This document shows, piece by piece, positions 24,986 through 34,677 of a stretch of 64,000 nt of DNA (position 1 is the stretch's first letter; every line of letters starts with the position of its first letter). Made by a program: the position numbers and the translations under genes. Source of the stretch: Allomuricauda sp. TMED12 (GTDB lineage: Bacteria; Bacteroidota; Bacteroidia; Flavobacteriales; Flavobacteriaceae); the NCBI GenBank assembly GCA_002167435.2, contig NHBR02000083.1, positions 1 to 64,000 of the forward strand, given 5' to 3'. The notes beneath the pieces are model-generated. The model did no database searches. It was given only the letters and a program-made list of their open reading frames with translations, and was not told the DNA's origin.

Positions 24986-27784
24986 TTATCTTAATTGCAT
25001 GTTATCCTTACTCTTGTCAAAAACGTAGTCCAATACTTGGGCATGACGTCTTTTTGAACGCACGGCACTACCTGCAGCGGGTGCGCCATAAAATCTACGG
25101 GATGCTACCCTAAACTGTTTGGCCTCGTCCAAATGCATCAACATGTGACTCCATGCCCCCATGTTTCTTGGTTCTTCTTGAGCCCAAACAATATCGTCTG
25201 CATTCTTGTATTTCTTGATAATGCTACGCATTTCTTTTGCCGGTACTGGGAACAATTGCTCCACACGAACCAAAGCTACATCATCTCTTTCGAGCTCCTC
25301 CTTCTTATCCAAAAGATCGTAGTAGAACTTACCGGTACAAAACACCAATGTTTTCACTTTGGATACTTTAGCATCGGCGTCATCTATCACCATTTGGAAA
25401 CCTCCTTTGGCCATCTCCTCTTTTGTGGAATGCACTTTTGGGTGCCTCAACAAACTTTTAGGCGTAAATACCACCAATGGCTTACGGAACTTGGCCTTCA
25501 TTTGTCTACGGAACAAGTGGAACAAGTTCGCCGGGGTGGTCACATCTGCCACGAACATATTGTCCTTGGCACAAAGCTGTAGGTATCTTTCCATACGTGC
25601 TGATGAATGCTCCGCTCCCTGACCCTCATAACCGTGGGGCAACAACAATACCAAACCGTTCTGCAATTTCCATTTGTCTTCTGCAGAAGATAGATATTGA
25701 TCTATTATAATTTGGGCTCCATTACTGAAATCCCCAAATTGTGCTTCCCAAATGGTCAATGTATTTGGGCTTGCCATGGCATAGCCATAGTCAAACCCCA
25801 TTACGGCATATTCCGAAAGCAATGAGTTGTAGATATGGAACTTTCCATTTTGGTTGTCACCCATTTCATTCAACAACACTACTTCTTCCTCGTGCATCTC
25901 TGTTTTGATAACGGCATGTCTGTGCGAGAAAGTTCCCCTTTCCACATCCTGTCCTGTCATCCTAACATCGTAACCTTCCTCGATCAACGATCCATAAGCT
26001 AAAAGCTCGCCCATGGCCCAATCCAGCTTGTTATCCTCAAAATACATTTTGTGACGGCCTTCCACCAACCTTACTAATTTCCTGAGGAACTTTTTATCCT
26101 CTGGAAGTTTGGTAATGCTCTTGGCTACCTCGTCCAACTTTTTAAGGTCGTATGTAGTATCCATGGGTTTCAGCATCACCTCTTCGGTCACCTGCTTAAA
26201 ACCTTCCCATTCATCATGCATGAAAGGGGTTATCCTAGTTTTCTCTATCTTACGGGAATCCAAAAGATCCTCCTCGAGATCGTTCTTATATTTTTCTTCG
26301 AGTTCCTTTACGTAGTTCTCATCGATTACACCTTCAGCAATCAATTTCTCTGCATAAATGTCCCTTGGGTTCTTGTGCTTGGAAATGGATTTGTACAATA
26401 ACGGTTGGGTAAATTTGGGTTCGTCACCTTCGTTGTGCCCATACTTTCTATATCCCAATAAATCCAAGAAAATATCGCGCTTGTAACGCATTCTATATTC
26501 CAACGCAAAGGTTGTGGCATGCACCACTGCCTCAGCATCATCGGCGTTTACATGAAGTACCGGGGAAAGGGTCACCTTGCCCACATCAGTACAATAGGTA
26601 GATGATCTCGCATCCAGGTAGTTCGTTGTAAACCCAATCTGGTTGTTCACTACAATATGAATGGTCCCCCCTGTTGTATATCCATCCAAGCGAGCCATCT
26701 GAATTACTTCGTATACTACTCCCTGTCCAGCAAAAGCCGCATCTCCATGGATCAGAATAGGAAGCACTTCCGTGATATCTTCTTGATGGTCCCGATCCTG
26801 CTTGGCCCTGGAAATTCCTTCAACGATCGAATTAACGGTCTCCAAGTGGGATGGATTCGGGGCAATGTTCATATTGACCATTTTCCCAGAGTCCGTTTCA
26901 CGTTTGGAGGTCCAACCCAAGTGATATTTTACGTCCCCGTCAAAAATGGTTTCTTCGTAATCTTTGCCATCGAACTCGCTAAAAATATCCTTTGGCGACT
27001 TTCCGAAGATGTTGGTCAAAACGTTTAAACGCCCTCTGTGGGCCATACCAACAACAAATTGTTTTACGCCTTGGTCGGCTGCCTTTTCGACAATAACATC
27101 CAACGCTGGAATCAAGGATTCGCCACCTTCGAGAGAAAATCGTTTTTGCCCCACATATTTGGTATGCAAAAAGCTTTCAAAAGAAACGGCTTCGTTTAAC
27201 TTCCTTAGGATATTCTTCTTTTCGTCGGCCGAGTAATTTGGGTGATTGTGGTTTTTATTGAGCCAATCCTGGATCCATTGGATACGTTCAGGGGTGCGGA
27301 TGTACATGTACTCCACCCCTATCGCATCACAATAGATACTTTCCAAGTGACGAATAATTTCTTTTAATGATGCCGGTCCGATACCCAGTATCTTTCCTGC
27401 ATCAAAAACCGTATCCAAATCCTCTTGGTTCAGACCAAAGTTTTCGATGTCCAAAGTAGGGGCATACTTTCTTCGCTCCCTTACGGGATTCGTTTTGGTA
27501 AAGAGGTGTCCACGAGAGCGGTAACCATCAATAAGGCGAATTACCTGAAACTCCTTTTGAAGTGCTTCGGGCATTTCCACTTTCCTACCATTGGAAAGCA
27601 CAACCATTCCTCCTTTATCAGATTCGATTCCCAAATCTTCTAGGGAACCTTCCAAACCAAAATCAAATCCTTGAAAAAAAGCCCTCCAACTGGGCTCTAC
27701 ATTATCTGGATTCGTTAGATATTTTTCGTATTGCTCCGCAAAAAACGAAGTATGCGCAGCATTTAAAAATGAATATTTGTCCAT
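24986..27784 (-). CDS. sucA: 2-oxoglutarate dehydrogenase E1 component
   Basis: A 932-residue thiamine-diphosphate-dependent E1o. The N-terminal E2-docking segment is present (SFLNAAHTSFFAEQYEKY). Also seen are VVGMAHRGRLNVL, the ThDP/Mg region ILIHGDAAFAGQG with NNQIGFTT, and the C-terminal transketolase-like LLLPHGYEGQGAEHSSARMERYL. It decarboxylates 2-oxoglutarate and passes the succinyl group to SucB. No E3 gene is nearby, so that subunit must come from elsewhere. Confidence 0.97.
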   Translation of the reverse strand: MDKYSFLNAAHTSFFAEQYEKYLTNPDNVEPSWRAFFQGFDFGLEGSLEDLGIESDKGGMVVLSNGRKVEMPEALQKEFQVIRLIDGYRSRGHLFTKTNPVRERRKYAPTLDIENFGLNQEDLDTVFDAGKILGIGPASLKEIIRHLESIYCDAIGVEYMYIRTPERIQWIQDWLNKNHNHPNYSADEKKNILRKLNEAVSFESFLHTKYVGQKRFSLEGGESLIPALDVIVEKAADQGVKQFVVGMAHRGRLNVLTNIFGKSPKDIFSEFDGKDYEETIFDGDVKYHLGWTSKRETDSGKMVNMNIAPNPSHLETVNSIVEGISRAKQDRDHQEDITEVLPILIHGDAAFAGQGVVYEVIQMARLDGYTTGGTIHIVVNNQIGFTTNYLDARSSTYCTDVGKVTLSPVLHVNADDAEAVVHATTFALEYRMRYKRDIFLDLLGYRKYGHNEGDEPKFTQPLLYKSISKHKNPRDIYAEKLIAEGVIDENYVKELEEKYKNDLEEDLLDSRKIEKTRITPFMHDEWEGFKQVTEEVMLKPMDTTYDLKKLDEVAKSITKLPEDKKFLRKLVRLVEGRHKMYFEDNKLDWAMGELLAYGSLIEEGYDVRMTGQDVERGTFSHRHAVIKTEMHEEEVVLLNEMGDNQNGKFHIYNSLLSEYAVMGFDYGYAMASPNTLTIWEAQFGDFSNGAQIIIDQYLSSAEDKWKLQNGLVLLLPHGYEGQGAEHSSARMERYLQLCAKDNMFVADVTTPANLFHLFRRQMKAKFRKPLVVFTPKSLLRHPKVHSTKEEMAKGGFQMVIDDADAKVSKVKTLVFCTGKFYYDLLDKKEELERDDVALVRVEQLFPVPAKEMRSIIKKYKNADDIVWAQEEPRNMGAWSHMLMHLDEAKQFRVASRRFYGAPAAGSAVRSKRRHAQVLDYVFDKSKDNMQLR

Positions 27785-27874
27785 TCTTTCTGTTTCTCCA
27801 AAACTTTATGGAAAATTTTCTCAAAAATACGGGTTTTAGCATTTATATGCTTGCATTCCCCTCAATTTCTTATT

Positions 27875-27882
27875 CAAATTTA
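27875..27882 (-). promoter_or_regulatory. Possible -7 element of sucAB
   Basis: On the minus strand this reads TAAATTTG, a full TAnnTTTG match, about 90 bases upstream of the sucA start. The -33 element is not evident. The rest of 27785-27993 is A/T-rich and shows no other feature I can support. Confidence 0.4.
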
Positions 27883-27993
27883 AAACTATATCACAGAATG
27901 CACATGAAAGCAATAAAAATGAAATTTTTAACTCAAATTAACAGGGTAAACTAAAAATAATTTAACTTGAGGACCTAGTTAAACCAGCCAAAA

Positions 27994-29094
27994 ATGTCCA
28001 AACTAAAAAATAGGTACCTTTCCCTAGATGTTTTCAGGGGTCTGGATGTCGCTTTAATGATTATTGTTAACTCTCCAGGCCGGGGATCAACCACATTTTC
28101 GCCCTTACTCCATGCAGAGTGGAATGGTTTTACTTTGACCGACCTAGTTTTCCCAACTTTTTTGTTTGTAGTAGGGAATTCCATGAGCTTTAGCATGAAA
28201 AAATATGAAAGTATGGGCAACCCAGCTTTTTTTAAGAAAGTGTTGAAGCGAACAGCAATTATCTTTTTATTGGGCTTTTTGATGTATTGGTATCCATTTT
28301 TTGATGATGGACAATTAAAGCCATTTTCAGAGACACGGGTTTTTGGGGTTTTGCAACGGATAGCACTTTGCTATATGTTTGCCTCCATAATTCTTCACTT
28401 TGTGAAGACCAAAACCGCTATCTGGCTGAGTGTTTCATTTTTAGTGGGCTACCACCTCATTTTAATTGGTTTTGGCGACCTCTCTTTAGCAGGTAATGCG
28501 GTCCTTAAACTAGATGAATGGCTCATCGGTGGCAACCATATGTATCATGGTAACGGCATTGCTTTTGACCCGGAAGGTTTGTTGAGTACCCTTCCCGCTA
28601 TCGTTAATGTAATCATTGGTTATTTGGCTGGACGATTTATCCAGAACAATGGTCAAAACTTTGAAACCGTTGCCAAGTTGATGATGGTTGGGTTTGCGCT
28701 GATTTTTGTCGGTTTGGCCTGGGACCTTATTTTGCCCATCAACAAAAAACTTTGGACAAGTTCCTTTGTATTGCTTACCTGCGGCATAGACCTTTTTGCC
28801 ATTGCCATTCTTATTTACATTCTGGACATGAAGAAGGCAAAAAGCTGGAGCTACTTTTTTGAGGTATTCGGCAAAAACACCTTGTTCATCTACCTATTAT
28901 CAGAGTTGTTCATTATCACTCTTTTTGCCATAGATGTAAATGGGGAATCTTTATACAGATGGATAGCCGATAACATATTCATTTCGTGGTCGGGTGGCCA
29001 TTTTGGGTCTTTGCTGTTTGCACTTTGGGTAATGCTTACCTGTTGGGCAGTTGGCTATATTATGGACAAAAAAGGTATTTATGTGAAGGTCTGA
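27994..29094 (+). CDS. HGSNAT/NagX-like membrane acyltransferase
   Basis: A 366-residue multi-pass membrane protein with about ten hydrophobic segments. The N-terminal SLDVFRGLDVALMIIVNSPG and HAEWNGFTLTDLVFPTFLFVVGNSM are the hallmark of the heparan-alpha-glucosaminide N-acetyltransferase (DUF5009) family. There the His near residue 41 is the presumed acetyl carrier. Bacterial members are thought to acetylate glucosamine-type sugars across the membrane. It is monocistronic, divergent from sucA. A specific sugar substrate cannot be read from the context. Confidence 0.85.
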   Translation: MSKLKNRYLSLDVFRGLDVALMIIVNSPGRGSTTFSPLLHAEWNGFTLTDLVFPTFLFVVGNSMSFSMKKYESMGNPAFFKKVLKRTAIIFLLGFLMYWYPFFDDGQLKPFSETRVFGVLQRIALCYMFASIILHFVKTKTAIWLSVSFLVGYHLILIGFGDLSLAGNAVLKLDEWLIGGNHMYHGNGIAFDPEGLLSTLPAIVNVIIGYLAGRFIQNNGQNFETVAKLMMVGFALIFVGLAWDLILPINKKLWTSSFVLLTCGIDLFAIAILIYILDMKKAKSWSYFFEVFGKNTLFIYLLSELFIITLFAIDVNGESLYRWIADNIFISWSGGHFGSLLFALWVMLTCWAVGYIMDKKGIYVKV

Positions 29095-29101
29095 CGCAGG
29101 C

Positions 29102-29458
29102 TTAACGACTATATTTGGCTTTGTACCATACTTTTTGCCATTCTCTTTTTAAAAGCAAAAAGGATACCTCCGCCGAAATATCCACTACATCCGACGGGGC
29201 TATACTTTTAACTTCTTTCTCGGAAATATCTATCACATATAACAAGTTGAGATATTCCGGAAACTTTTCTACGATCAGAAAATAGATTTTTTCGTGAATG
29301 GTGGTTTTAAGTTCATCTGGAGATATGTCCAAAGGTATATTGATGGGCACATTGGCCAATTCAAAATCCTTTTTGAGCTGTAGAATTAATTTTAGATAGA
29401 GTTGCTCCTTTTGAACACCTTCCAGCAATTCCAAACTATTGTTATAATTGGGCAGCAT
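29102..29458 (-). CDS. Conserved hypothetical protein
   Basis: A 118-residue soluble protein without signal peptide or TM helix. It has alternating helical segments (LELLEGVQKEQLYLKLILQLKKDFELANV) and an acidic middle. I do not recognise the family. It ends 7 bases from the convergent acyltransferase stop. It lies 41 bases downstream of galE on the same strand, so it may belong to the galE transcript. Confidence 0.7.
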   Translation of the reverse strand: MLPNYNNSLELLEGVQKEQLYLKLILQLKKDFELANVPINIPLDISPDELKTTIHEKIYFLIVEKFPEYLNLLYVIDISEKEVKSIAPSDVVDISAEVSFLLLKREWQKVWYKAKYSR

Positions 29459-29499
29459 ACTCTATTTACGTACAAATTGAACATCAGGATTATTCCCTC

Positions 29500-30516
29500 C
29501 TAACTTCTTACAATTTTCTCCCAATCCCATGCGGATTTCATGGCATCGTCCAGAGTGAACTTGGCTTTCCAGCCCAAAACTTCGTTTGCTTTTTTGGTAT
29601 CCGCATAAGCTTGGATTACATCACCAGGTCTTCGGTCCACAATTTTATAGTTCAACTTCTCACCAGAAACACGTTCAAAACTATGGATGACTTCCAAAAC
29701 AGTACTTCCTTTTCCAGTACCCAAGTTGAACACTTCGTAATTGCTTTCATTTTTTTCTTCCAATAGCCGCTGTAAGGCTGCAACATGGGCCTTGGCCAAA
29801 TCGACCACATGGATATAATCCCTAATGCAAGTACCATCTTTGGTCGGGTAATCATCGCCAAAAACAGAAAGTTGTTCCCGTAGACCTATGCCTGTTTGGG
29901 TGATAAAGGGCACCAAGTTTTGTGGTACTCCTATGGGCAGTTCTCCGATTTTACCCGATGGATGCGCCCCGATCGGGTTAAAATAGCGCAGGGCAATGGC
30001 TTTGATCTCTGGATGTACCTTGCAGGTGTCCCTTATAATTTCCTCGCCCACCTGTTTGGTATTGCCATAAGGTGATTCGGCAGGTTTTACAGGAGCGGCC
30101 TCGGTAATCGGCATTTCATCGGCCTGACCATAGACGGTACAAGAACTACTGAAAATAAAGCTTGCGCCCCCTTTCTTCTTTAATTCTTGAAGAATATAGA
30201 CCAACACTCCAAGGTTGTTTTCGTAATACAGTAAAGGGTTTTCCACGCTTTCGCCAACCGCTTTGGATGCCGCGAAATGGATAACCCCTACAATATCGCT
30301 ATGTTCTTGAAAGAAATCTTGAACCTTTGGTTTTTCCCGGAGATCGAACTCTTCAAAAATGGGCTTTTTACCCGTTATAGCTGCAATACCATTCAAAACA
30401 CCAATAGATGAATTTGAAAGATTATCCACAACTACTACTTCAAAGCCTTCATTTTGCAATTCAACAACAGTATGGGATCCAATAAATCCCAGCCCACCCG
30501 TTACGAGTATTTTCAT
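29500..30516 (-). CDS. galE: UDP-glucose 4-epimerase
   Basis: A 338-residue extended short-chain dehydrogenase that interconverts UDP-glucose and UDP-galactose. The NAD-binding TGGLGFIGSHT is at the N-terminus, the catalytic Ser/Thr is in FSSSCTVYG, and the YxxxK pair is in YGNTKQ. ALRYFNPIGAHPSGKIGE and VRDY-like CIRDYIHVVDLA also fit. It starts 2 bases after the DegT aminotransferase gene ends, so the two are cotranscribed. This suggests nucleotide-sugar supply for surface polysaccharide. Confidence 0.95.
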   Translation of the reverse strand: MKILVTGGLGFIGSHTVVELQNEGFEVVVVDNLSNSSIGVLNGIAAITGKKPIFEEFDLREKPKVQDFFQEHSDIVGVIHFAASKAVGESVENPLLYYENNLGVLVYILQELKKKGGASFIFSSSCTVYGQADEMPITEAAPVKPAESPYGNTKQVGEEIIRDTCKVHPEIKAIALRYFNPIGAHPSGKIGELPIGVPQNLVPFITQTGIGLREQLSVFGDDYPTKDGTCIRDYIHVVDLAKAHVAALQRLLEEKNESNYEVFNLGTGKGSTVLEVIHSFERVSGEKLNYKIVDRRPGDVIQAYADTKKANEVLGWKAKFTLDDAMKSAWDWEKIVRS

Positions 30517-30518
30517 TA

Positions 30519-31673
30519 CTACTTGTTTACAAAATCAATCACCAAATTGGTAATAAAGTCAATCTGCTCATCATCCAACTCCGTATGCATCGGAAGAGAA
30601 ATCACTTCTTTCACCAACTGATTGGTCACGGGGAAATCATCTTCGTTATATCTGTCATCCTTATAAGCTTTCTGCTTATGCAAAGGAACCGGATAATATA
30701 CTCCACAAGGAACATTGTTGGCGTTCAAATGCTGCACAAGTTCATCCCGTTTGCCATTTGTGATTCGCAATGTATATTGATGGAACACATGGCAATCGCA
30801 AACACTTTTTTCCATATCACACCCGCAGGATATTTTTGGAACCACGATATACTCTTGCCCTTTAAATGCAGTGGAATATTTTGAAGCAGCTTGCCAGCGT
30901 TTTTGATTGTAAAAATCCAATTTGGGCAACTTCGCCCTCAAAACAGCCGCCTGTATGGAGTCCAAACGTGAATTTACCCCTACTACATCATGATAATACC
31001 TTTCGTACATTCCATGATTAACGATACCTCGGATAGTATGGGCCAAGTCATCATTATTGGTGAAAATAGCACCTCCATCACCATAACATCCCAAATTTTT
31101 TGATGGGAAGAACGATGTTGCACCAACATGTCCAATAGTTCCTGCCTTTTGTTTGGAACCATCGTTGGAGTAATAAGAGCCGCCTATGGCTTGTGCGTTA
31201 TCTTCAATCACGTACAGATCATGCTTTTTCGCTAACGCCATAATCTCATCCATATTGGCACTTTGTCCAAATAAGTGTACAGGCACAATAGCCTTTGTTT
31301 TGGGAGTAATCGCCTTTTCAATAGCTTTTATATCAATATTAAAAGTGTCAGGCTCTACATCCACTAACACAGGGGTAAGATTTAAAAGACCTATTACCTC
31401 AACCGTAGCGGCAAAGGTAAAATCGGCAGTGATCACCTCATCACCAGACTCAAGTCCCAGACCCATCATGCATATTTGAAGAGCATCCGTTCCGTTGGCA
31501 CACGGAATTACATGTTTTACACCCAAATACTCCTCTAATTCATTTTGAAAAGCCTTTACGTGCGGACCATTTATAAATGCTGAAGAATCCAAGATTTCTG
31601 AAATGGCCTCATTGACCTCGGTTTTTATACCTTCATATTGACCTTTTAGGTCAACCATCTGTATTTTTTTCAT
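30519..31673 (-). CDS. DegT/DnrJ/EryC1/StrS sugar aminotransferase
   Basis: A 384-residue PLP enzyme of the family that puts amino groups on nucleotide-linked keto-sugars. Motifs are PCANGTDALQI, VPVHLFGQSANM, EDNAQAIGG and the PLP lysine K192 in SFFPSKNLGCYGDGGA. An uncommon Cys cluster lies at residues 283-295 (CGC, then CDCH) just before the strand HQYTLRI, which may bind metal. It is the first gene of a degT-galE unit and is divergent from waaA. The substrate is probably a UDP-keto sugar for LPS or polysaccharide. Confidence 0.9.
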   Translation of the reverse strand: MKKIQMVDLKGQYEGIKTEVNEAISEILDSSAFINGPHVKAFQNELEEYLGVKHVIPCANGTDALQICMMGLGLESGDEVITADFTFAATVEVIGLLNLTPVLVDVEPDTFNIDIKAIEKAITPKTKAIVPVHLFGQSANMDEIMALAKKHDLYVIEDNAQAIGGSYYSNDGSKQKAGTIGHVGATSFFPSKNLGCYGDGGAIFTNNDDLAHTIRGIVNHGMYERYYHDVVGVNSRLDSIQAAVLRAKLPKLDFYNQKRWQAASKYSTAFKGQEYIVVPKISCGCDMEKSVCDCHVFHQYTLRITNGKRDELVQHLNANNVPCGVYYPVPLHKQKAYKDDRYNEDDFPVTNQLVKEVISLPMHTELDDEQIDFITNLVIDFVNK

Positions 31674-31691
31674 CCGAATAAATTAATAGGT

Positions 31692-31699
31692 CAAAATTA
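31692..31699 (-). promoter_or_regulatory. -7 element of the aminotransferase-galE unit
   Basis: On the minus strand this reads TAATTTTG, an exact TAnnTTTG, 18 bases before the start codon. There is no clear -33 TTTG. Confidence 0.45.
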
Positions 31700-31753
31700 A
31701 GAAATTAAGATGCCATAATGGTCTCTGACCGAAAGAATGTATTTTAGCGAAAA

Positions 31754-32998
31754 ATGATGCCTTTGCGTTTTCTTTACAACATTCTGATTAACATTGCTTG
31801 GTTTGGCCTAAAAGTGGTTGCACTTTTTAATGCCAAGATAAAATTGTTCGTAAAAGGCCGGAAGAACTCCTTTCCCATGTTGAAAGAGCAAATCTCTTCG
31901 AACAATAAAACAATCTGGATGCATGTGGCTTCTTTGGGTGAATTTGAGCAGGGGCTACCCATTTTGGAAAGATTGCGCATTGATTATCCAGAACATAAAC
32001 TGGTTCTGACATTTTTTTCACCATCGGGTTATGAGATAAAAAAGAATACAACAGTCGCTGATTCAGTGGTATATCTCCCTATGGATAGCAATTCCAAAGT
32101 GAAGCGTTTTTTAGACCTCATCCACCCAGAGTTGGCCATTTTTGTAAAATATGAAGTGTGGCCCAATTACCTATATCACCTCAAAAAAAGAAAAATCCCA
32201 ACCATTTTGGTATCTGCCATTTTTTCCGAAAGACAGATTTATTTTAAGTCCTATGGTGGGTTTATGCGAAAGAGTCTGGATACATTTTCCCATTTCTTTG
32301 TACAAGATGAAAAATCCAAAAAGCTTTTGAAATCTATTGGCCTCAGCAATTCCACCATTGGTGGCGATACACGATTAGATCGTGTTTCTGAAATTTTGAA
32401 GCGAAACAACCAATTGGATTTTATGGACAGCTTCAAGAACAATCAATTGTGTTTGGTGGCTGGAAGCACTTGGCCCGAGGACGAGAAAATACTTATAGAC
32501 CACATCAACAATACCGGAGAAAAGGTGAAATTCGTTATTGCTCCCCACGAAATAAAACCTGCTCATATTGAGAAAATCACTTCTGCCTTGCACAAAAAAA
32601 CCGTTCTGTATTCCGAAATAGGAAATCAGAATTTAAAGGAGTTTGATGTGCTTGTGGTAGATACCATAGGCCTGTTGACCAAAGTATACAGCTATGCCAA
32701 TATAGCTTACGTTGGGGGTGGCTTTGCCACTGGGCTGCACAATACTATGGAGCCAGCGGTTTTTGGAATCCCCATCATCATCGGGCCTCAATTTGAAGGG
32801 TTCAAGGAGGCAAAGGACCTTGTTAAAGAGAAAGGCATACTACCTGTTTCCAATCAGGATAGCTTTGATAATTTGATGAGCGCCCTTTTAAATAATCCCA
32901 TTTCCATCAAAAATATTGGAGAAATCAACTCCAATTATATCAACTCCAACAAAGGTGCTGCCGATTTGATTATGCAGCATATTTCCAAGATTATCTAA
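31754..32998 (+). CDS. waaA: 3-deoxy-D-manno-octulosonic acid (Kdo) transferase
   Basis: A 414-residue GT-B glycosyltransferase that adds Kdo to lipid A at the inner face of the inner membrane. The N-terminus has a membrane anchor (residues 4-24). IWMHVASLGEFEQG holds the catalytic-base Glu region, and KYEVWPNYLYHLKKRKIP, LVAGSTWPEDE, VIAPHEIKPAHI and YVGGGFATGLHNTMEPAVFG are family motifs. It starts at one of two adjacent ATGs. It is divergent from the sugar-nucleotide genes, consistent with envelope assembly. Confidence 0.94.
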   Translation: MMPLRFLYNILINIAWFGLKVVALFNAKIKLFVKGRKNSFPMLKEQISSNNKTIWMHVASLGEFEQGLPILERLRIDYPEHKLVLTFFSPSGYEIKKNTTVADSVVYLPMDSNSKVKRFLDLIHPELAIFVKYEVWPNYLYHLKKRKIPTILVSAIFSERQIYFKSYGGFMRKSLDTFSHFFVQDEKSKKLLKSIGLSNSTIGGDTRLDRVSEILKRNNQLDFMDSFKNNQLCLVAGSTWPEDEKILIDHINNTGEKVKFVIAPHEIKPAHIEKITSALHKKTVLYSEIGNQNLKEFDVLVVDTIGLLTKVYSYANIAYVGGGFATGLHNTMEPAVFGIPIIIGPQFEGFKEAKDLVKEKGILPVSNQDSFDNLMSALLNNPISIKNIGEINSNYINSNKGAADLIMQHISKII

Positions 32999-33030
32999 AA
33001 TTTAGTTAGCTTTAGCAAAATTCATCCAGC

Positions 33031-34422
33031 ATGGACAAACGTATTTTTAGGATTTCATTGACAGCGGCCCTAGCGGGCTTTTTGTTTGGGTTTGACACCG
33101 TTGTTATTTCCGGTGCCAACCAACCCATAAAAGAAATATGGGACACCAATTGGTTTTTGGGCGATTCCATTTTCACCTTCCATGGAATCTTTATTATGTC
33201 CATGGCTCTTTGGGGAACGGTATTGGGTTCTCTTTTTGGTGGTATTCCTACCGATCGTTTGGGAAGAAAAAAGACCCTGTTCTGGATAGGAGTTCTTTAT
33301 TTTGCATCCGCCTTGGGTTCCGCCGTTGCTCCCGAACCCTTCAGTTTTTCACTTTTCAGATTTATCGGAGGGATCGGCGTAGGAGCCTCATCGGTTGCCG
33401 CACCAGTTTATATCTCCGAAATTTCAACCGCCCAAACACGGGGCAGGCTAACCGCCATGTACCAGTTCAATATTGTTTTTGGAATTTTGATCGCTTTTAT
33501 CTCCAACTACCTTATAGGAATAATTTTTGATGAAAGTGTAGCTTGGCGATGGATGCTGGGCATTGAGGGGCTTCCAGCTCTGATTTACACCATAATGGTG
33601 TTTAAGATACCTAACAGTCCAAGGTGGTTATTGATGAAGAGCCGCGCAGACGCCGTTGTTATCGAGTCCATCACTTTATTGGGGATTGCAAAAGACAAGG
33701 CTTCCATTCATTTGGAACAAATAAAAGTTGCTTTGTACGATACGACAGAAAAGAAGAAAGAAAGCCTGTTCTCCGGCAAATACAATAGACCCCTGATGCT
33801 GGCCTTTTTAATTGCATTTTTCAACCAACTTTCAGGAATTAACTTTGTGCTCTACTATGCACCGGAAATTTTGGAACGTGCGGGGCTTGCCTCTGGCGAA
33901 TCCCTTTTTAGTTCAATATCCATTGGGGTCATTAATTTGATTTTCACCTTTGTGGGAATTTCATTGATTGACAAACTGGGAAGAAAGCAATTAATGTACA
34001 TCGGCTCCATTGGCTATATCGTTAGTTTGTCCATGGTGGGCTGGTGTTTTTATTCAGGGGCGAGCTCCGTGCTTCTCCTCACCTTTATTTTGATTTTTAT
34101 TGCTTCCCATGCCATTGGGCAAGGTGCGGTGATTTGGGTGTTTATCTCGGAAATATTCCCGAACAAGGTTCGTTCCTACGGGCAGTCTTGGGGGACTGGA
34201 ACACATTGGGTATTTGCTGCTCTGATCACCTTGCTCACCCCTACCTTTTTAGATGCTGAAATAGGCATCTTTAAGGACAACCCTTGGCCCATTTTTATCT
34301 TCTTTGCGGTTATGATGGTACTTCAATTACTTTGGGTGATTTTTATGATGCCCGAGACCAAAGGAATCTCTTTGGAAGAACTAGGAAAACTGCTCAGTAG
34401 AAAAAAAGCAAAAACCAAGTAA
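33031..34422 (+). CDS. MFS sugar porter
   Basis: A 463-residue, 12-TM transporter of the major facilitator superfamily, sugar porter family (XylE/GLUT-like). Diagnostic motifs are GGIPTDRLGRKKTL after TM2, VYISEISTAQTRGRL after TM4, NSPRWLL before the central loop, SGINFVLYYAPEI in TM7, DKLGRKQLM, and the C-terminal PETKGISLEEL. It probably imports a hexose or pentose with protons or sodium. It starts 32 bases after waaA. It lies near the ROK kinase and PFK genes of the next region but not in their operons. Confidence 0.92.
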   Translation: MDKRIFRISLTAALAGFLFGFDTVVISGANQPIKEIWDTNWFLGDSIFTFHGIFIMSMALWGTVLGSLFGGIPTDRLGRKKTLFWIGVLYFASALGSAVAPEPFSFSLFRFIGGIGVGASSVAAPVYISEISTAQTRGRLTAMYQFNIVFGILIAFISNYLIGIIFDESVAWRWMLGIEGLPALIYTIMVFKIPNSPRWLLMKSRADAVVIESITLLGIAKDKASIHLEQIKVALYDTTEKKKESLFSGKYNRPLMLAFLIAFFNQLSGINFVLYYAPEILERAGLASGESLFSSISIGVINLIFTFVGISLIDKLGRKQLMYIGSIGYIVSLSMVGWCFYSGASSVLLLTFILIFIASHAIGQGAVIWVFISEIFPNKVRSYGQSWGTGTHWVFAALITLLTPTFLDAEIGIFKDNPWPIFIFFAVMMVLQLLWVIFMMPETKGISLEELGKLLSRKKAKTK

Positions 34423-34527
34423 TCGGTTTACACTACATACCAAAAACCTATCCTTTAGTCGAATAGTGAACTTGATTTTATAGTAAATGCGCAAATAATT
34501 CCGTAAATTGATGGAAATTACACTAGT

Positions 34528-34677
34528 ATGGGGGATGAAATTAGCATTGGGAACAAACTCATGGTCGGTTTTTTGCGGATCATGGTTTTTATATTGATTG
34601 TAATATTGATAGCAATTCCTATTTTGATTGCTTTAGATTTTCTAGGCGTATTGGAAGCAATGGGGCTTTCCTCCTAG
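34528..34677 (+). CDS. Small single-helix membrane protein (49 residues)
   Basis: ATG 34528 to TAG 34675-34677 encodes MGDEISIGNKLMVGF and then one strongly hydrophobic helix (residues 17-39, rich in Ile, Val and Leu), ending LEAMGLSS. Its stop overlaps the stop of the convergent lipoprotein gene by 4 bases, the same tight packing seen elsewhere in the window. I do not recognise a family. The gap 34423-34527 before it holds no clear promoter. Confidence 0.5.
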   Translation: MGDEISIGNKLMVGFLRIMVFILIVILIAIPILIALDFLGVLEAMGLSS

